The notes: generated by a model from the sequence alone, not told the origin. Positions 53,266 through 62,970 are shown, numbered from the stretch's first letter. The stretch is 64,000 nt of DNA from CALZFJ01 sp964459845 (GCA_964459845.1 CAYWOC010000004.1:62001-126000); one strand, 5' to 3'. Numbers and translations are program-made.

Positions 53266-55563
53266 TTAGTAGATTACCTTGACCGATTTTCCGCCTTGGC
53301 TCACGATGTAGAATCCGTGGGCTGGTAATGTGGTTGAGGCTTTGCCGTCGGCAGGTTGCATCTTTGCCACAAGCACTCCGCTTGCGCCATACACGGCGAT
53401 GCTGTTCGCTCCGTCGGCAGTAGTCACGTTCAAATTTCCGTCGATGCAGCAAGCCTTGAAGCCAGCATTATCGCTATCGGCAACTACGCTCTCCACTGCC
53501 CCTGATTTGTCGTAGGTGATGGTAACATCGTCGATGTAGCATGGGATGGTGGTGCTGCCTGTGTATTGCATTATCTTGATGCATGGGGCATCGAGCTGCG
53601 TATTGAACATAACCTGCATATTAGTTTTTCCAGCCACAGTGATGTTGTTCACGCCATCTACATTGTTCATCGACACCCATGTGCTGCCGCCATCCAGCGA
53701 ATAATAGCATCTCAGAATCGTCATTGAGCTTGAGGAATTATAGGCATTGAACGATATGGCAGCGGTCTTGCCCGATAGTGCTGTGGTGGCGACCTCCGCT
53801 TTTTTGTAAAGAGCCAGCACTCGCGAGCCGTTGCCGTAGCCGTCTTGCGCCTCGGAGATGCGCGCGCCACCAGTGAGCGACCATTTGCAGAATTTTCCGT
53901 CGAGGGTAGTGGCTTTCCCGTCGGTTATTGGCATCGCCTCGAAGTCCTCTGTCTCAGCCCTCACCTCATCTTGCGCAGTAGAGAAAGTGATTACGCCATC
54001 CTCGCTCTCGGCAATATTCTTTATCGACAACGGTGTTGGGGATTTTGTCCACGAGCGTAGTGACGGTGTGGTCTCGTTTGTGATTTCGGTAACATTGCCG
54101 CTGCCCGGGAATGGGTCGCCCTCGGAGTCGGTCACAGTGGTAGTGGTTCCGGATGCGCTTGTTTTAGGATTGGCGCGCAGGATTTCAAGGTAGTTGTGCG
54201 CTGGGTTACAGTTGATTTTATTGTCTTCCCACACATCCACACTTGTGGAGTCCACGCGAGTGACAATCATACCATGTCCGTTGAGATATGCATCCCAACC
54301 CTCTTTCTGGCGGTTTTCAATCAAAAAGAACTCGTCTTTCACCGCTGAATTTATGCGATAGCCCTCATTTGAAGAGTTGAGTGCTTTAAGCTCGAAATCG
54401 CCGGCACCATCAATCAGCTTCGGTTGAGCGAAACCGAGTGCGTAACGTTCATATAGCGTATATCCCACAGGAGTGCGCGACTTGTTGCGGTAGCTGCCGC
54501 CAGCCATAATCGACCATGTGGCAGGATGTATGCTCTGTCCGCCGCTGCTCGCATAGTCGGTGTCGTATTCATCAGGAAGTCCGAGAACATGGCTGAACTC
54601 ATGGCAAACGGTGCCTATGCCGTCGATAGTGTTGGATCCCTGACGGCCATACATCTCGCACGAGCATGCATATCGGCTCAATGTCACATTGTCAAGACGC
54701 ACGCCAAACATCGTCGATGCGTGAGGCCAAAGCAACCGGCTGTCATTTCCCGAGAAATTAGCGCCATATCCGGCAAATATGAAATATACCATATCCACTG
54801 TGCCGTCACCGTCGCGGTCGTAGTCGGCGAAGTTCACAATTCCGTCGGCAGCCTTGGCTGCGGCAGCTACAAGAGCCCTACCATTTGTCGATGACTCGGC
54901 ATCATATTGCGAATAGCCTATTTTCACAGGACCGACGACATCAAACTGAGGGTCGAACTGCCCCATAGAATTGTCGTAGTAGTAATCGCGCACACTGCCA
55001 GTGTATTCCATCTTTTCGGGAATCAAGGATGCCGACATGAAGCCGTCATAGTTGCGCTTGTTCACCATATCGTTGAATATGGCATTTATGTCGGTGCGAG
55101 AGAACTCAAGATCGGAATATTCCACGAGGATGATAAGTCCACGGAAATTGCTTGTGTCATATTTCCCGTTGCCGTGAAGAAGAGGATGTGCGCCCATCGA
55201 CTTCACAGCGGCACGCATCTCGGTGCTTTGCTTTGTGACCGCAGGCTTCAAATTCTTGGCCACGCTTCCAAGGAAAGCATTGTCGGCGGCACTGCGCATC
55301 GATGCGTCTTTTGCCACATGTGATGATGCCACAAGCGAGCCATTCTGCTTGATTGCATACATATAATATCCGGCATCATTCTTGACCACTGTATAACCGT
55401 CGGCAGTGGTGGAATAGTTAAAAAACTCATCGCCAACAAGGCATATTGTCACCACCGAGCCATCGGGCTGAACCACCTTTTCAGGGATGGGACATGCTGG
55501 CACAGCGTAACTTGACACTGCCCCCGTCAGTCCTATCAATAAGGATAAAAACAGTTTTTTCAT
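53266..55563 (-). CDS. Exported M6-family metalloprotease (paralogue 2)
   Basis: 765 residues. Signal peptide about 1-20, then a propeptide-like region (VGDEFFNYSTTADGYTV) and the M6 catalytic domain with zinc-binding HEFSHVLGLPDEYD at 321-334. RDGDGTVDMVYFIFAGYG precedes it, as in this family. A galactose-binding-like module follows (about 540-680), ending in a C-terminal T9SS-type domain (IAVYGASGVLVAKM...GFYIVSQGGKSVKVIY). It lies upstream of the GLUG gene and next to a close paralogue. Confidence 0.93.
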   Translation of the reverse strand: MKKLFLSLLIGLTGAVSSYAVPACPIPEKVVQPDGSVVTICLVGDEFFNYSTTADGYTVVKNDAGYYMYAIKQNGSLVASSHVAKDASMRSAADNAFLGSVAKNLKPAVTKQSTEMRAAVKSMGAHPLLHGNGKYDTSNFRGLIILVEYSDLEFSRTDINAIFNDMVNKRNYDGFMSASLIPEKMEYTGSVRDYYYDNSMGQFDPQFDVVGPVKIGYSQYDAESSTNGRALVAAAAKAADGIVNFADYDRDGDGTVDMVYFIFAGYGANFSGNDSRLLWPHASTMFGVRLDNVTLSRYACSCEMYGRQGSNTIDGIGTVCHEFSHVLGLPDEYDTDYASSGGQSIHPATWSIMAGGSYRNKSRTPVGYTLYERYALGFAQPKLIDGAGDFELKALNSSNEGYRINSAVKDEFFLIENRQKEGWDAYLNGHGMIVTRVDSTSVDVWEDNKINCNPAHNYLEILRANPKTSASGTTTTVTDSEGDPFPGSGNVTEITNETTPSLRSWTKSPTPLSIKNIAESEDGVITFSTAQDEVRAETEDFEAMPITDGKATTLDGKFCKWSLTGGARISEAQDGYGNGSRVLALYKKAEVATTALSGKTAAISFNAYNSSSSMTILRCYYSLDGGSTWVSMNNVDGVNNITVAGKTNMQVMFNTQLDAPCIKIMQYTGSTTIPCYIDDVTITYDKSGAVESVVADSDNAGFKACCIDGNLNVTTADGANSIAVYGASGVLVAKMQPADGKASTTLPAHGFYIVSQGGKSVKVIY

Positions 55564-55716
55564 CTATATATCTTTTTTTGTTATCGCAATAGTCGTTTTT
55601 ATGACTGCAAATTTCTTAAAATATTTACTTAATTACAACTTTTTTCTGCATTTTTTCACTTTTTATGTTCAAATAGTGACAATCTGCAATAATATATACA
55701 AAAAATATACAAATTA

Positions 55717-55747
55717 GGGCGAATCGACTATCGCAGTCAATTCGCCC
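55717..55747 (-). terminator. Probable terminator of the first M6 protease gene
   Basis: The arms GGGCGAAT-GACT and AGTC-ATTCGCCC pair over 12 bp with one mismatch. A T-rich stretch (TAATTTGTATATTTTTTG) follows on the minus strand. It sits about 140 nt after the stop at 55886. Confidence 0.55.
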
Positions 55748-55885
55748 AATTATGAAAAATTCTAAAAACATTATTAGTATATCCTTAACCTTTAACTCCC
55801 AATCTGCCATAAGAACGTGAGCTTGTCCCTTTTGGGCAAATCACTATTTACCAAGATTTTTGGGGAATTAACACTTGGCGGCATA

Positions 55886-58201
55886 TTACTGTAAGATTAT
55901 TTTCTTCACATTGTTGCCTTGACGCACGATGTAGAATCCGGCTTGCGGAAGCTGAACAGAAGCTGCGCCATCTACTGCATTGGTACGAGCCACAAGCATT
56001 CCGCTTGTGTTATACACCTCGATGTCGGCACTGTCGTCGCTCATTACGCTGACGATATCGCCCGACACTGCCACCTTGAATGAAGATGCAGAGCTATCGT
56101 CGGCTACTACATTCTCGATGCCCGAAAGGTCCAAGCCAGTGTATAGAATCTGCACATCATCGATGCTGCATGGCTTGGCGATTGTTCCCTCCACCGAGAT
56201 TCTTATAAGAATAGGTTGTGTCGCATTGATGTCATACAGCAGCTCCACATCTTTCCTGTTGGCTGCGATTACAGTAGCGGCAGTCTGGCCGGCCTGATAT
56301 ATCTCCTGCCAGGTAGCACCTTGGTCGTAAGAGACATTGAAGTGTATTCGCAATGCCTTGTTGGTATTCTGGTTCCAAGCTTTGAATGATACAGCGTTGA
56401 TTTTATCGGCAGATACTTCGGTTACGGTCTGTATGTATCCATCCTTTTTCAATCCGACGGTGCGCTTGCCATTGCCCAATGTGCTTCCATAATCGGCGAC
56501 TGCTGCATTATAGAATGCCCACTTGGCATATACACCCTGTACGCCGACAGAGTCACGTTCAAAAGCGTTGATAGTCTCAAAGTCTTCAATTTCGCCATTG
56601 AAGTCACCATTTTCAACACTGAAATGGACAACGCCATCGGCATCTTCACTGATATTCTTCAAGACCAGCTTGGTGTTCTTGCCAGTCCATGACTTAATGG
56701 TGCTTGGCGAGGTATAATTTGTAAGCTCAGTCACTCCCGATGCTCCCGGAAATGGGTCATGCTCCGTGTTGCCGATCATTCCATATAACGTCTGGGGATT
56801 GGCACGCACAAGCTCATAGTAGTTGTGGGCAGGGTTGCAGTTGATGGTGTTGCTTGTCCACACAGATGTGCTGGTAGAATCCACACGGAACACAAGCATG
56901 CCTTCACCCGGGCCGTAGGCGTTCCAGCCTGATTTGCGGCGGTTCTCAAGCAAGAAAAATTCCTTGTTCACTGCCGAGTTTATGCGGTAGCCCTCGTTGA
57001 ACTCATCGATATTGCGGACTGAATAGTCGCCCTCCTGTGTGATAAGTTTAGGATTTGCAAATCCTGCCTGATAACGTTCAAAGAGAGAATAGCCCACAGG
57101 TGTGCGTGCATTATTCAGATAACTGCCGCCAGCCATTACCGACCATGTGCCTGGGTGAACGCTTTGACCTCCACCTGCTTCATAATCAGTGTCGTATTCA
57201 TCGGCAAGACCAAGCACATGGCTGAATTCATGGCAAATCGTGCCTATGCCGTCGAGAACATTTGTTCCTTCACGTCCACCCATCTCAGTGGAACATGCGT
57301 ATGGGCCCATATACACGCCATCGACACGCTTATATCCAAAGCTCGACTTATGAGGCCAAATCAATTGTGAATTGTTCCCGCCGACATGCGAACCATAGCC
57401 TGCAAACACGAAATACACCATATCCACAGTGCCATTGTCGTCGCGGTCGTAATCGGAGAAATTCACGACATCTCGTGCCGCATCCACAGCATATCCCACA
57501 AGATTGTGAGCTTTTGCTGTACCCATAGCATAGTACTGGGAAACAGGTACTGTCACTGGCCCTACGACATCAAATTCGGGGTCGAACTGTCCCATTGAGT
57601 TGTCGTAGAAGTAATCGCGCACACTGCCTGTATAGGGGGTAATCTTTGACGGATCGTTCACATCTGGCACACCTTGGTAGTGGCGTTGCGTGATCATATT
57701 TGTCATCACATCCTTGATGTCGGTGCGGGAGAATTGGCGGTCGTTGAACTCCACAAGGATTACAAGTCCGCGGAAATTCTTGTAGTCATATCTTTTAGGC
57801 TTTGCAGACAAGCCATCGGCAGCATATCCGGCGTTGGCTTTCGCGCTCTTGATGCGAGCATCACTTGCCGCACTGCTATCTACAAGGCGCGGAGCTACGC
57901 TCTTCAAGAAATTGACTTCGCTTGCACTGCGTGATGTGGCATCATGAGCCACTTGAGCCGACTGCAACAAAGCACCGTCAGCACTCTCCTGCATATACAC
58001 ATAGTAGCCGGCAGCGTTGCGCTCCACGGTGTATCCGTCGGCTGTGGTGGTGTAGTGGAAGAACTCGTCGCCATGAAGTTCGAGCGACACGTAAGTTCCG
58101 TCGGGCTGCATAACCTTGGTCAGCCCTGGCATTGCCGGAACAGCGTATGCGCCAAGCGCACAAGCAAGTCCTGCCAATACCGACAATAGTTTCTTCTTCA
58201 T
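55886..58201 (-). CDS. Exported M6-family metalloprotease (paralogue 1)
   Basis: 771 residues, closely similar along its length to the gene at 53266-55563. Signal peptide about 1-20 (LGAYAVPAMP), then GDEFFHYTTTADGYTVERNAAGYYVY, zinc site HEFSHVLGLADEYD (324-337), DRDDNGTVDMVYFVFAGYG, and a C-terminal sorting-type domain (IEVYNTSGMLVARTN...GFYIVRQGNNVKKIIL). Probably an exported or surface protease, target unknown. Confidence 0.93.
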   Translation of the reverse strand: MKKKLLSVLAGLACALGAYAVPAMPGLTKVMQPDGTYVSLELHGDEFFHYTTTADGYTVERNAAGYYVYMQESADGALLQSAQVAHDATSRSASEVNFLKSVAPRLVDSSAASDARIKSAKANAGYAADGLSAKPKRYDYKNFRGLVILVEFNDRQFSRTDIKDVMTNMITQRHYQGVPDVNDPSKITPYTGSVRDYFYDNSMGQFDPEFDVVGPVTVPVSQYYAMGTAKAHNLVGYAVDAARDVVNFSDYDRDDNGTVDMVYFVFAGYGSHVGGNNSQLIWPHKSSFGYKRVDGVYMGPYACSTEMGGREGTNVLDGIGTICHEFSHVLGLADEYDTDYEAGGGQSVHPGTWSVMAGGSYLNNARTPVGYSLFERYQAGFANPKLITQEGDYSVRNIDEFNEGYRINSAVNKEFFLLENRRKSGWNAYGPGEGMLVFRVDSTSTSVWTSNTINCNPAHNYYELVRANPQTLYGMIGNTEHDPFPGASGVTELTNYTSPSTIKSWTGKNTKLVLKNISEDADGVVHFSVENGDFNGEIEDFETINAFERDSVGVQGVYAKWAFYNAAVADYGSTLGNGKRTVGLKKDGYIQTVTEVSADKINAVSFKAWNQNTNKALRIHFNVSYDQGATWQEIYQAGQTAATVIAANRKDVELLYDINATQPILIRISVEGTIAKPCSIDDVQILYTGLDLSGIENVVADDSSASSFKVAVSGDIVSVMSDDSADIEVYNTSGMLVARTNAVDGAASVQLPQAGFYIVRQGNNVKKIILQ

Positions 58202-58350
58202 ACCTTATAATTTAATCTCTGTAAATTTTATCTTGTACTTTGGTTTTGTGAAAAAATCATTATTCACAAAAGTTGCTGTGCAAATTTCCTAAATTTTCAT
58301 CTATTTACCAAATAATTGATTGACAATGTGATGCTATAAGTATCATTTTC

Positions 58351-58383
58351 TTGACTATCTGCCCATTTCTATGTATAATTTTG
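58351..58383 (+). promoter_or_regulatory. Promoter of the holin/M15 peptidase pair
   Basis: TTG (58351-58353), 22 nt, then TAATTTTG (58376-58383). It lies 24 nt before the chosen holin start and rules out the upstream in-frame ATG at 58371. Confidence 0.7.
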
Positions 58384-58406
58384 CGTCAAAATCAAATTTT
58401 CACACT

Positions 58407-58880
58407 ATGGAAAACTTATCTGCCGAAAGCCGCCAGATTCTGCTGGTGCTGCTATTGATGATTGGAGAATATATGCTGGTGCTGTTGTCGGTGATAGCCG
58501 ACTTGTGGAGCGGATTGCGAAAAGCTCGTGTAAGGGGGGAGGCACGGCGCAGCAAGGCTCTGCGCCGCACAATCGACAAACTGTGCCGATACTACAATGC
58601 CCTGTTCGCACTCACCATAATCGATGTGATGCAGATTTCTGCCGCCGAATATTTGCGCGTCGCATGTGGCTGGGATGTTCCTCTGATTCCTGCTGTGACT
58701 CTCCTCGGCTCGATAGGGATAGCTATAATCGAGGTGAAGAGCATCTTTGAGAAAGCCGACGAGAAGCAGCGTGCCGATGCTGAATATGCAGTGTCAATAA
58801 TTGCAAAAGCAATGAAAGCCGGATACTTTAAGGATTTAATTAAAACCAGCCATCAGGATTTGGAAGAAACAAAATATTGA
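58407..58880 (+). CDS. Phage-type holin
   Basis: 157 residues from ATG 58407 (MENLSAESRQ). Three membrane helices (ILLVLLLMIGEYMLVLLSVIADL, YYNALFALTIIDVM, IPAVTLLGSIGIAIIEVKSIF) with a basic loop between the first two (RKARVRGEARRSKALRR) fit the phage holin family common in Bacteroidales. It is followed after 6 nt by an endolysin-type peptidase. No other phage gene is present, so this is an orphan lysis pair. Confidence 0.75.
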   Translation: MENLSAESRQILLVLLLMIGEYMLVLLSVIADLWSGLRKARVRGEARRSKALRRTIDKLCRYYNALFALTIIDVMQISAAEYLRVACGWDVPLIPAVTLLGSIGIAIIEVKSIFEKADEKQRADAEYAVSIIAKAMKAGYFKDLIKTSHQDLEETKY

Positions 58881-58886
58881 TTTATC

Positions 58887-59282
58887 ATGAAACATTTCTC
58901 ATTGACAGAACTTACTCATTCATCCACCGCAATGCGGCTCGGCATTGACAACACTCCCGATGCCGATGCCGTAAAACGCCTCGAAGCCCTTGTGGCAAAT
59001 GTACTCGACCCACTGCGCGAAGCGTATGGCAAGCCGATAAAAGTGACAAGCGGCTATCGCTGCCCGCAGCTTAACCGTGCTGTGGGCGGAACGGCAAGCA
59101 GCCAGCACTTAAAAGGAGAGGCTGCCGACATCACAGCCGGCAGCCCCTCGGAGAATCTATATATCTACAATCTATTAAAAAATCTACCCATTGACCAAGC
59201 CATCAACGAGCGTAAAGGCTCTTGGATACACGTGTCTTACAGTTCACACCGCTGCCGGCGGCAATTCTTTTCGTTGCCTTAA
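58887..59282 (+). CDS. M15-family peptidoglycan peptidase (endolysin type)
   Basis: 131 residues. KVTSGYRCPQLNRAVGGTASSQHLKGEAADIT (about 51-82) contains the M15_3 zinc site (S-x-H-x6-AxD), and W-I-H-V-S provides the last His. The family cleaves peptidoglycan peptide bonds. It has no signal peptide, so export needs the holin upstream. Length is typical of Bacteroidales phage lysins. Confidence 0.87.
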   Translation: MKHFSLTELTHSSTAMRLGIDNTPDADAVKRLEALVANVLDPLREAYGKPIKVTSGYRCPQLNRAVGGTASSQHLKGEAADITAGSPSENLYIYNLLKNLPIDQAINERKGSWIHVSYSSHRCRRQFFSLP

Positions 59283-59367
59283 CGCATGGCTGCGTATGAT
59301 AAAATTAAGATTATGACTTGGATCAATCCACGCATATCGGGATTTGGGTTAGTATAGCTTTCTTTTT

Positions 59368-60123
59368 TCAAATCAGTGTGAAGCGGTTCTTCAAATCGTT
59401 GCAATATCTGCGTCCCACGAGCACTTCATCCTCATTGAATGGCGGATACAGGGTGCATCGTGTGTTGCCTATGAGCGTAAGGTAATTCATGTTCACGATA
59501 TACGACTGGTGCGTCTGCACGAAATGTGGGCTATAAGCCAAAATGTCGCTCGCCGATGTGCCGCGCTTTAGCTGCACAAATGTGTGGTCGCTCAAAGCCA
59601 CTTCCCACACACGGCGCAAGCGGCTGTAGCGGAAATAGCCGATTTCGGCAGCACGCATAATGCGCATATCATTGGTATATGTGGTGGCAGTGAACACTTC
59701 GCCAAGCGGCGGCTCGGTGTTGGTCTTTATAATCTGCGAATGCTTGCCGGCAAGCGACCGCCGATAACGCTGCACAGCCTTGTCGAGCTCAAGCGCCTCG
59801 ATAGGCTTCAGCAGATAGTCGGCTTCATTGCCCATAAACGCCTCTTTTGAATATTCCTTGTAATAGCCAGTGAATATTATTATGTATGTGCTGATATTTG
59901 CCGCCTCTATCTTGCCAATCATATCTCTGCCGTCACCATCGGGCAACTCTATGTCGAGGAAAAGCAAATCTGGCCTAAGCTCCTTCACCATCTTCTCTCC
60001 CTCGCTATATGTAGAAGCATGACCCACTATGCGTATGTCGGGATAATCCGACAGCATCTCAACAAGCTTCTCTGTGGTCTTGACATCATCATCTATTATC
60101 AGTGTTCGTGACTTCACTCCCAT
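59368..60123 (-). CDS. LytTR-type response regulator
   Basis: 251 residues. The receiver domain has DDD near residue 11, phosphorylatable Asp57 in LLFLDIELPDGDG and Lys in YLLKPIEALEL. The C-terminal LytTR DNA-binding domain (about 150-250) has FVQTHQSYIVNMNYLT and VLVGRRYCNDLKNRF. No partner kinase is adjacent, so its signal is unknown. It has its own promoter (60217-60248). Confidence 0.9.
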   Translation of the reverse strand: MGVKSRTLIIDDDVKTTEKLVEMLSDYPDIRIVGHASTYSEGEKMVKELRPDLLFLDIELPDGDGRDMIGKIEAANISTYIIIFTGYYKEYSKEAFMGNEADYLLKPIEALELDKAVQRYRRSLAGKHSQIIKTNTEPPLGEVFTATTYTNDMRIMRAAEIGYFRYSRLRRVWEVALSDHTFVQLKRGTSASDILAYSPHFVQTHQSYIVNMNYLTLIGNTRCTLYPPFNEDEVLVGRRYCNDLKNRFTLI

Positions 60124-60216
60124 ATCTAATGTCTGTTCATTTTTGTGAATACTTTGGTATATAGATTACCTCAACGCCAATTTTCTATCACATCGTGAAA
60201 AACTGCGTTTTTCCTA

Positions 60217-60248
60217 CAAAAATAGTAATTCTAAGTTAAACTATCAAA
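60217..60248 (-). promoter_or_regulatory. Promoter of the LytTR regulator gene
   Basis: On the minus strand TTTG (60248-60245), 20 nt, then TATTTTTG (60224-60217). About 94 nt to the start codon. Confidence 0.75.
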
Positions 60249-60328
60249 GTCGAACTGCGGCGTTTTCGTGATTTATGCCACATTTGTTTTTCCTTTGCTG
60301 TCAAGCGGTAAAAAAAAGCGACCAAACG

Positions 60329-60363
60329 AAAAAGATGAGCCAACCTCAAGCGGTCAGCTCATC
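60329..60363 (-). terminator. Intrinsic terminator of a minus-strand short transcript
   Basis: Arms GATGAGC (60334-60340) and GCTCATC (60357-60363) with inner ACC/GGT, followed on the minus strand by TTTTTC. No minus-strand gene lies upstream of it, only the promoter at 60484-60515. Confidence 0.65.
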
Positions 60364-60477
60364 CCTCCAAAAAAATACCTATACCATCAAATTCTCATAC
60401 AACTAAAAAAAATTCCCACTCACAATCTGTATAAAAAATAAAAAATAGAAAATAGCACTCGGAAATGGTTCATATCA
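60329..60477 (-). ncRNA. Candidate small RNA of about 150 nt
   Basis: A consensus promoter (60484-60515) and an intrinsic terminator (60329-60363) define a short unit upstream of the LytTR gene, which has its own promoter. The only ORF is MNHFRVLFSIFYFLYRL (17 residues), very hydrophobic, so a small peptide is also possible. Not a family I recognise. Confidence 0.45.
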
Positions 60478-60483
60478 GTGATG

Positions 60484-60515
60484 CAAATTTAGACACAAAA
60501 AAGCTACTTTGCAAA
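60484..60515 (-). promoter_or_regulatory. Promoter of the candidate small RNA
   Basis: On the minus strand TTTG (60515-60512), 20 nt, then TAAATTTG (60491-60484). Both elements match the Bacteroidetes consensus exactly. Confidence 0.7.
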
Positions 60516-60770
60516 TGACCCTGAATGCGTTTCGCCAGTTATACGCCGTTTATAGTGACATTTGTGTTTTATTTGTGACCAAATGTAGATAATTGATGCC
60601 CAATTTTCTGCGTAGGCTATTTTTATATATATAAATCATCGGTGTTTTATTCCGTATTTACAGCATTTTTCTCCTTTTTTTACGTTTCTTCACTTAAACC
60701 TTAACACTTTATATCAGTCAAAGAAAACAAACAGAGTAATTTATTCACACTTACTAAAATTATAACGGAT

Positions 60771-61859
60771 ATGAGAACTACTTTACGCAACATCTTATGC
60801 TCCTCTCTCATCGCATCGGCAATGGTGATGGCAGAGCCTTTGGCGGCTCAGATATCTCGTCCTGCTCCGAACTTTGGCGGCAGCCGCGACAATGGCGCTA
60901 TACACCGTAGAGAAAATCCAGGCAATTTTGAGCGTCAAGGCAACAGCCGTGTCGTAACCCGCTCCGACAACAGCAGCAGTTCTCGTCCAAGCAAGCCAAG
61001 CTCCGACAGCAACCGCCGCCCAAATTTCGGCAACGACCGCAACGACAATAATAGAGGCAACGGAGGAAACCGACCCAACTTTGGCAATAATGGCAACGGC
61101 AACCGTCCAGGTCGCCCCGACAACGGAATTGGGAACAATGGTAACCGCCCAAGCCGTCCAAACATCGGCAACGGCAACAGCCGCCCAAGCCGTCCCGGAA
61201 ACGACGGTTATCGTCCCGGGAAACCTGACAACCGTCCTGCACCGAAACCGGGTTTCAGCTATGAGCGTCCAGGTCGCCCAGCTCCTGCCCCCAAACCGGG
61301 CTTCAGCTACGGTCGCCCAGGCACGCCTCCGCCTCACCGCGCACACAACTGGGGTCGCCCAGTGCCTCCGCCACAAAGACCTTACCGCCCGATAGGTCGT
61401 CCTATTCCTCGCCCTGTGCCTGCTTATGGCTATCGTCCTTATGCAAGCGCACCGATTATCAGTTCAATCCTCGGATTGACGTTTGGCACGCTTTACAGCG
61501 CGACGCTCGAATATCTGTACAATGGAGGGTATGAGATTGACGGATACATCGACAATACAATATATCTGCGCAACGTGCGCGAGCTCGCCTACAATTGGCC
61601 TGATGCCACAATATACTACGACACCTATGGACGGCTGAGCAGCGCGCAGTTCATATATTCGACTTCCTACAATCTGCTTAGCCGCTACGACAGGCTGTAC
61701 AGCGACTTGTGCCGCACCTACGGCCCGCCAGTGACAAGCAACTACAACGGATTCACACGCGCAATCACTTGGTATGGCGGTGATGCCCGCGGATTTGTGA
61801 CACTCGAGTATGATTACTCCAACGGCAGGTACTACACCATCCTGTCATACGGAAATTGA
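60771..61859 (+). CDS. Exported N/G/R/P-rich protein with C-terminal globular domain
   Basis: 362 residues. The signal peptide ends AEPLAAQ (about 27). Residues about 30-220 are low-complexity with repeated NRP, GNNGNRPSRP and FSYERPGRPAP-type units (two near-identical PAPKPGFSY blocks). A C-terminal domain (about 225-362) with ATLEYLYNGGYEIDGYIDNTIYLRNVRELAYNWPDATIYYD looks folded. It is probably a cell-wall or surface protein; no family is recognised. A terminator follows at 62006-62046. Confidence 0.72.
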   Translation: MRTTLRNILCSSLIASAMVMAEPLAAQISRPAPNFGGSRDNGAIHRRENPGNFERQGNSRVVTRSDNSSSSRPSKPSSDSNRRPNFGNDRNDNNRGNGGNRPNFGNNGNGNRPGRPDNGIGNNGNRPSRPNIGNGNSRPSRPGNDGYRPGKPDNRPAPKPGFSYERPGRPAPAPKPGFSYGRPGTPPPHRAHNWGRPVPPPQRPYRPIGRPIPRPVPAYGYRPYASAPIISSILGLTFGTLYSATLEYLYNGGYEIDGYIDNTIYLRNVRELAYNWPDATIYYDTYGRLSSAQFIYSTSYNLLSRYDRLYSDLCRTYGPPVTSNYNGFTRAITWYGGDARGFVTLEYDYSNGRYYTILSYGN

Positions 61860-62005
61860 CGATAGGCAAAGCATCTCAGCCGTCATCGGCAGAGCTTCCC
61901 TGCGGAGGCTCTATATAAAGGACAATATAAAAAAGACAATATCTTCAAAAACAAGTAGCTTCAATAATAAAAACTAACTTTCAAAAATACACATAAGCAC
62001 TTTTA

Positions 62006-62046
62006 AAAAGCAGCAAGTCAAGCACAGCTCCGATTTGCTGCTTTTT
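62006..62046 (+). terminator. Terminator after the N/G/R/P-rich protein gene
   Basis: The arms AAAAGCAGCAA (62006-62016) and TTTGCTGCTTTT (62034-62045) form an extended stem with T-run to 62046. It lies about 150 nt after the stop codon. Confidence 0.75.
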
Positions 62047-62096
62047 GCATACCTCATCATCCTGTCCTCATATAATGGAGATTTTCACTCTTGATA

Positions 62097-62405
62097 TTAT
62101 GGCTGCTTGTGCTTATACCACAGAATCAGTAGTGCCACTGCAACTATCACATCAATGATATTCCACATTCCTCTGCCCAAGGCTATTTTGAAGAATGGTT
62201 GGAAAAGCAATGCCACAGCACCCGACATTATGGCGTAGTCAGTTTTCCCCTCTTTGTTGAAGACAACAGCCAAGCATACAAAGAACACCATCGTTATGAA
62301 CCTTATCAGGATGTAATAGCCGTAAGGCATAGGGAACAGGCATATAAGCAGTGCTATAGCCAAAGCTATGCCTATTTTGTGTAACTGTTTCATATTCATC
62401 ATCAA
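62097..62405 (-). CDS. Small membrane protein
   Basis: 102 residues with about four hydrophobic segments (IGIALAIALLICLFPMPYGYYILIRFITMVFFVCLAVVF and beyond). The start is one of several clustered ATGs between 62393 and 62405. It resembles a small Bacteroidetes membrane family (DUF6804-like is possible). Function unknown. Confidence 0.6.
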   Translation of the reverse strand: MMMNMKQLHKIGIALAIALLICLFPMPYGYYILIRFITMVFFVCLAVVFNKEGKTDYAIMSGAVALLFQPFFKIALGRGMWNIIDVIVAVALLILWYKHKQP

Positions 62406-62505
62406 AATTTATAGTCGATCATTTCATATAACTCTGAGATATTGACAGCTATCCATAGCAGTGAAAAGGCAATGATGCCCAACACTACTATAATTGTGTG
62501 GGAAG

Positions 62506-62735
62506 CTATGATTCCTTGTATTTATGACTTCCCTCACACACCATCCCCTCGAAAATGCCGTGAATATAATTCCTATATGGTCTAATTTCCTTGTCTGAGG
62601 CTTGAGGCAAGTCTCCCTTTACCATATCCAGTTGATAAATGTCATTAAACAACCTGATAAGCGACCTGCCTATAGCCCATGCTACAGGATAAAGCTCAAT
62701 AAAATCTTTTATTGATTGAGCATCAATGAATTAAG
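62506..62735 (-). pseudogene. Remnant of a helical protein C-terminus
   Basis: A minus-strand frame without start codon encodes IDAQSIKDFIELYPVAWAIGRSL...IRPYRNYIHGIFEGMVCEGSHKYKES, then TAG (62508-62506). It begins right after an in-frame stop, so only the C-terminal end of an amphipathic protein seems to remain. Confidence 0.35.
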
Positions 62736-62930
62736 AATATCAAAGAATGTAACTGCTAACGATTTAGAAACGAGCTATATTCTTTTTTTTTCACAACTTT
62801 GCAATATACAAAGAACGCTTTGATTACGAGTGCAAAGGTAAAACTAATTTCTGAAAAACGATATTTTTAGCTCAGATTTTTTTAAATAGGACATCGCACT
62901 GTTTTTGATTTTGTTTTAATCCATTAAGTT

Positions 62931-62970
62931 GCAACTACCCAGTACCTTAAAATTAGGACTGAGTAGTTGC
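62931..62970. repeat. Hairpin after the right-edge gene pair
   Basis: The arms GCAACTAC-CAGT and ACTG-GTAGTTGC pair with single mismatches. It lies just past the stop of the gene at 62983, but no T-run follows, so terminator function is uncertain. Confidence 0.4.

Noticed and set aside
60795..61376. 193-codon minus-strand ORF
   Set aside because: Artefact of low-complexity N/G/R/P-rich coding on the plus strand.
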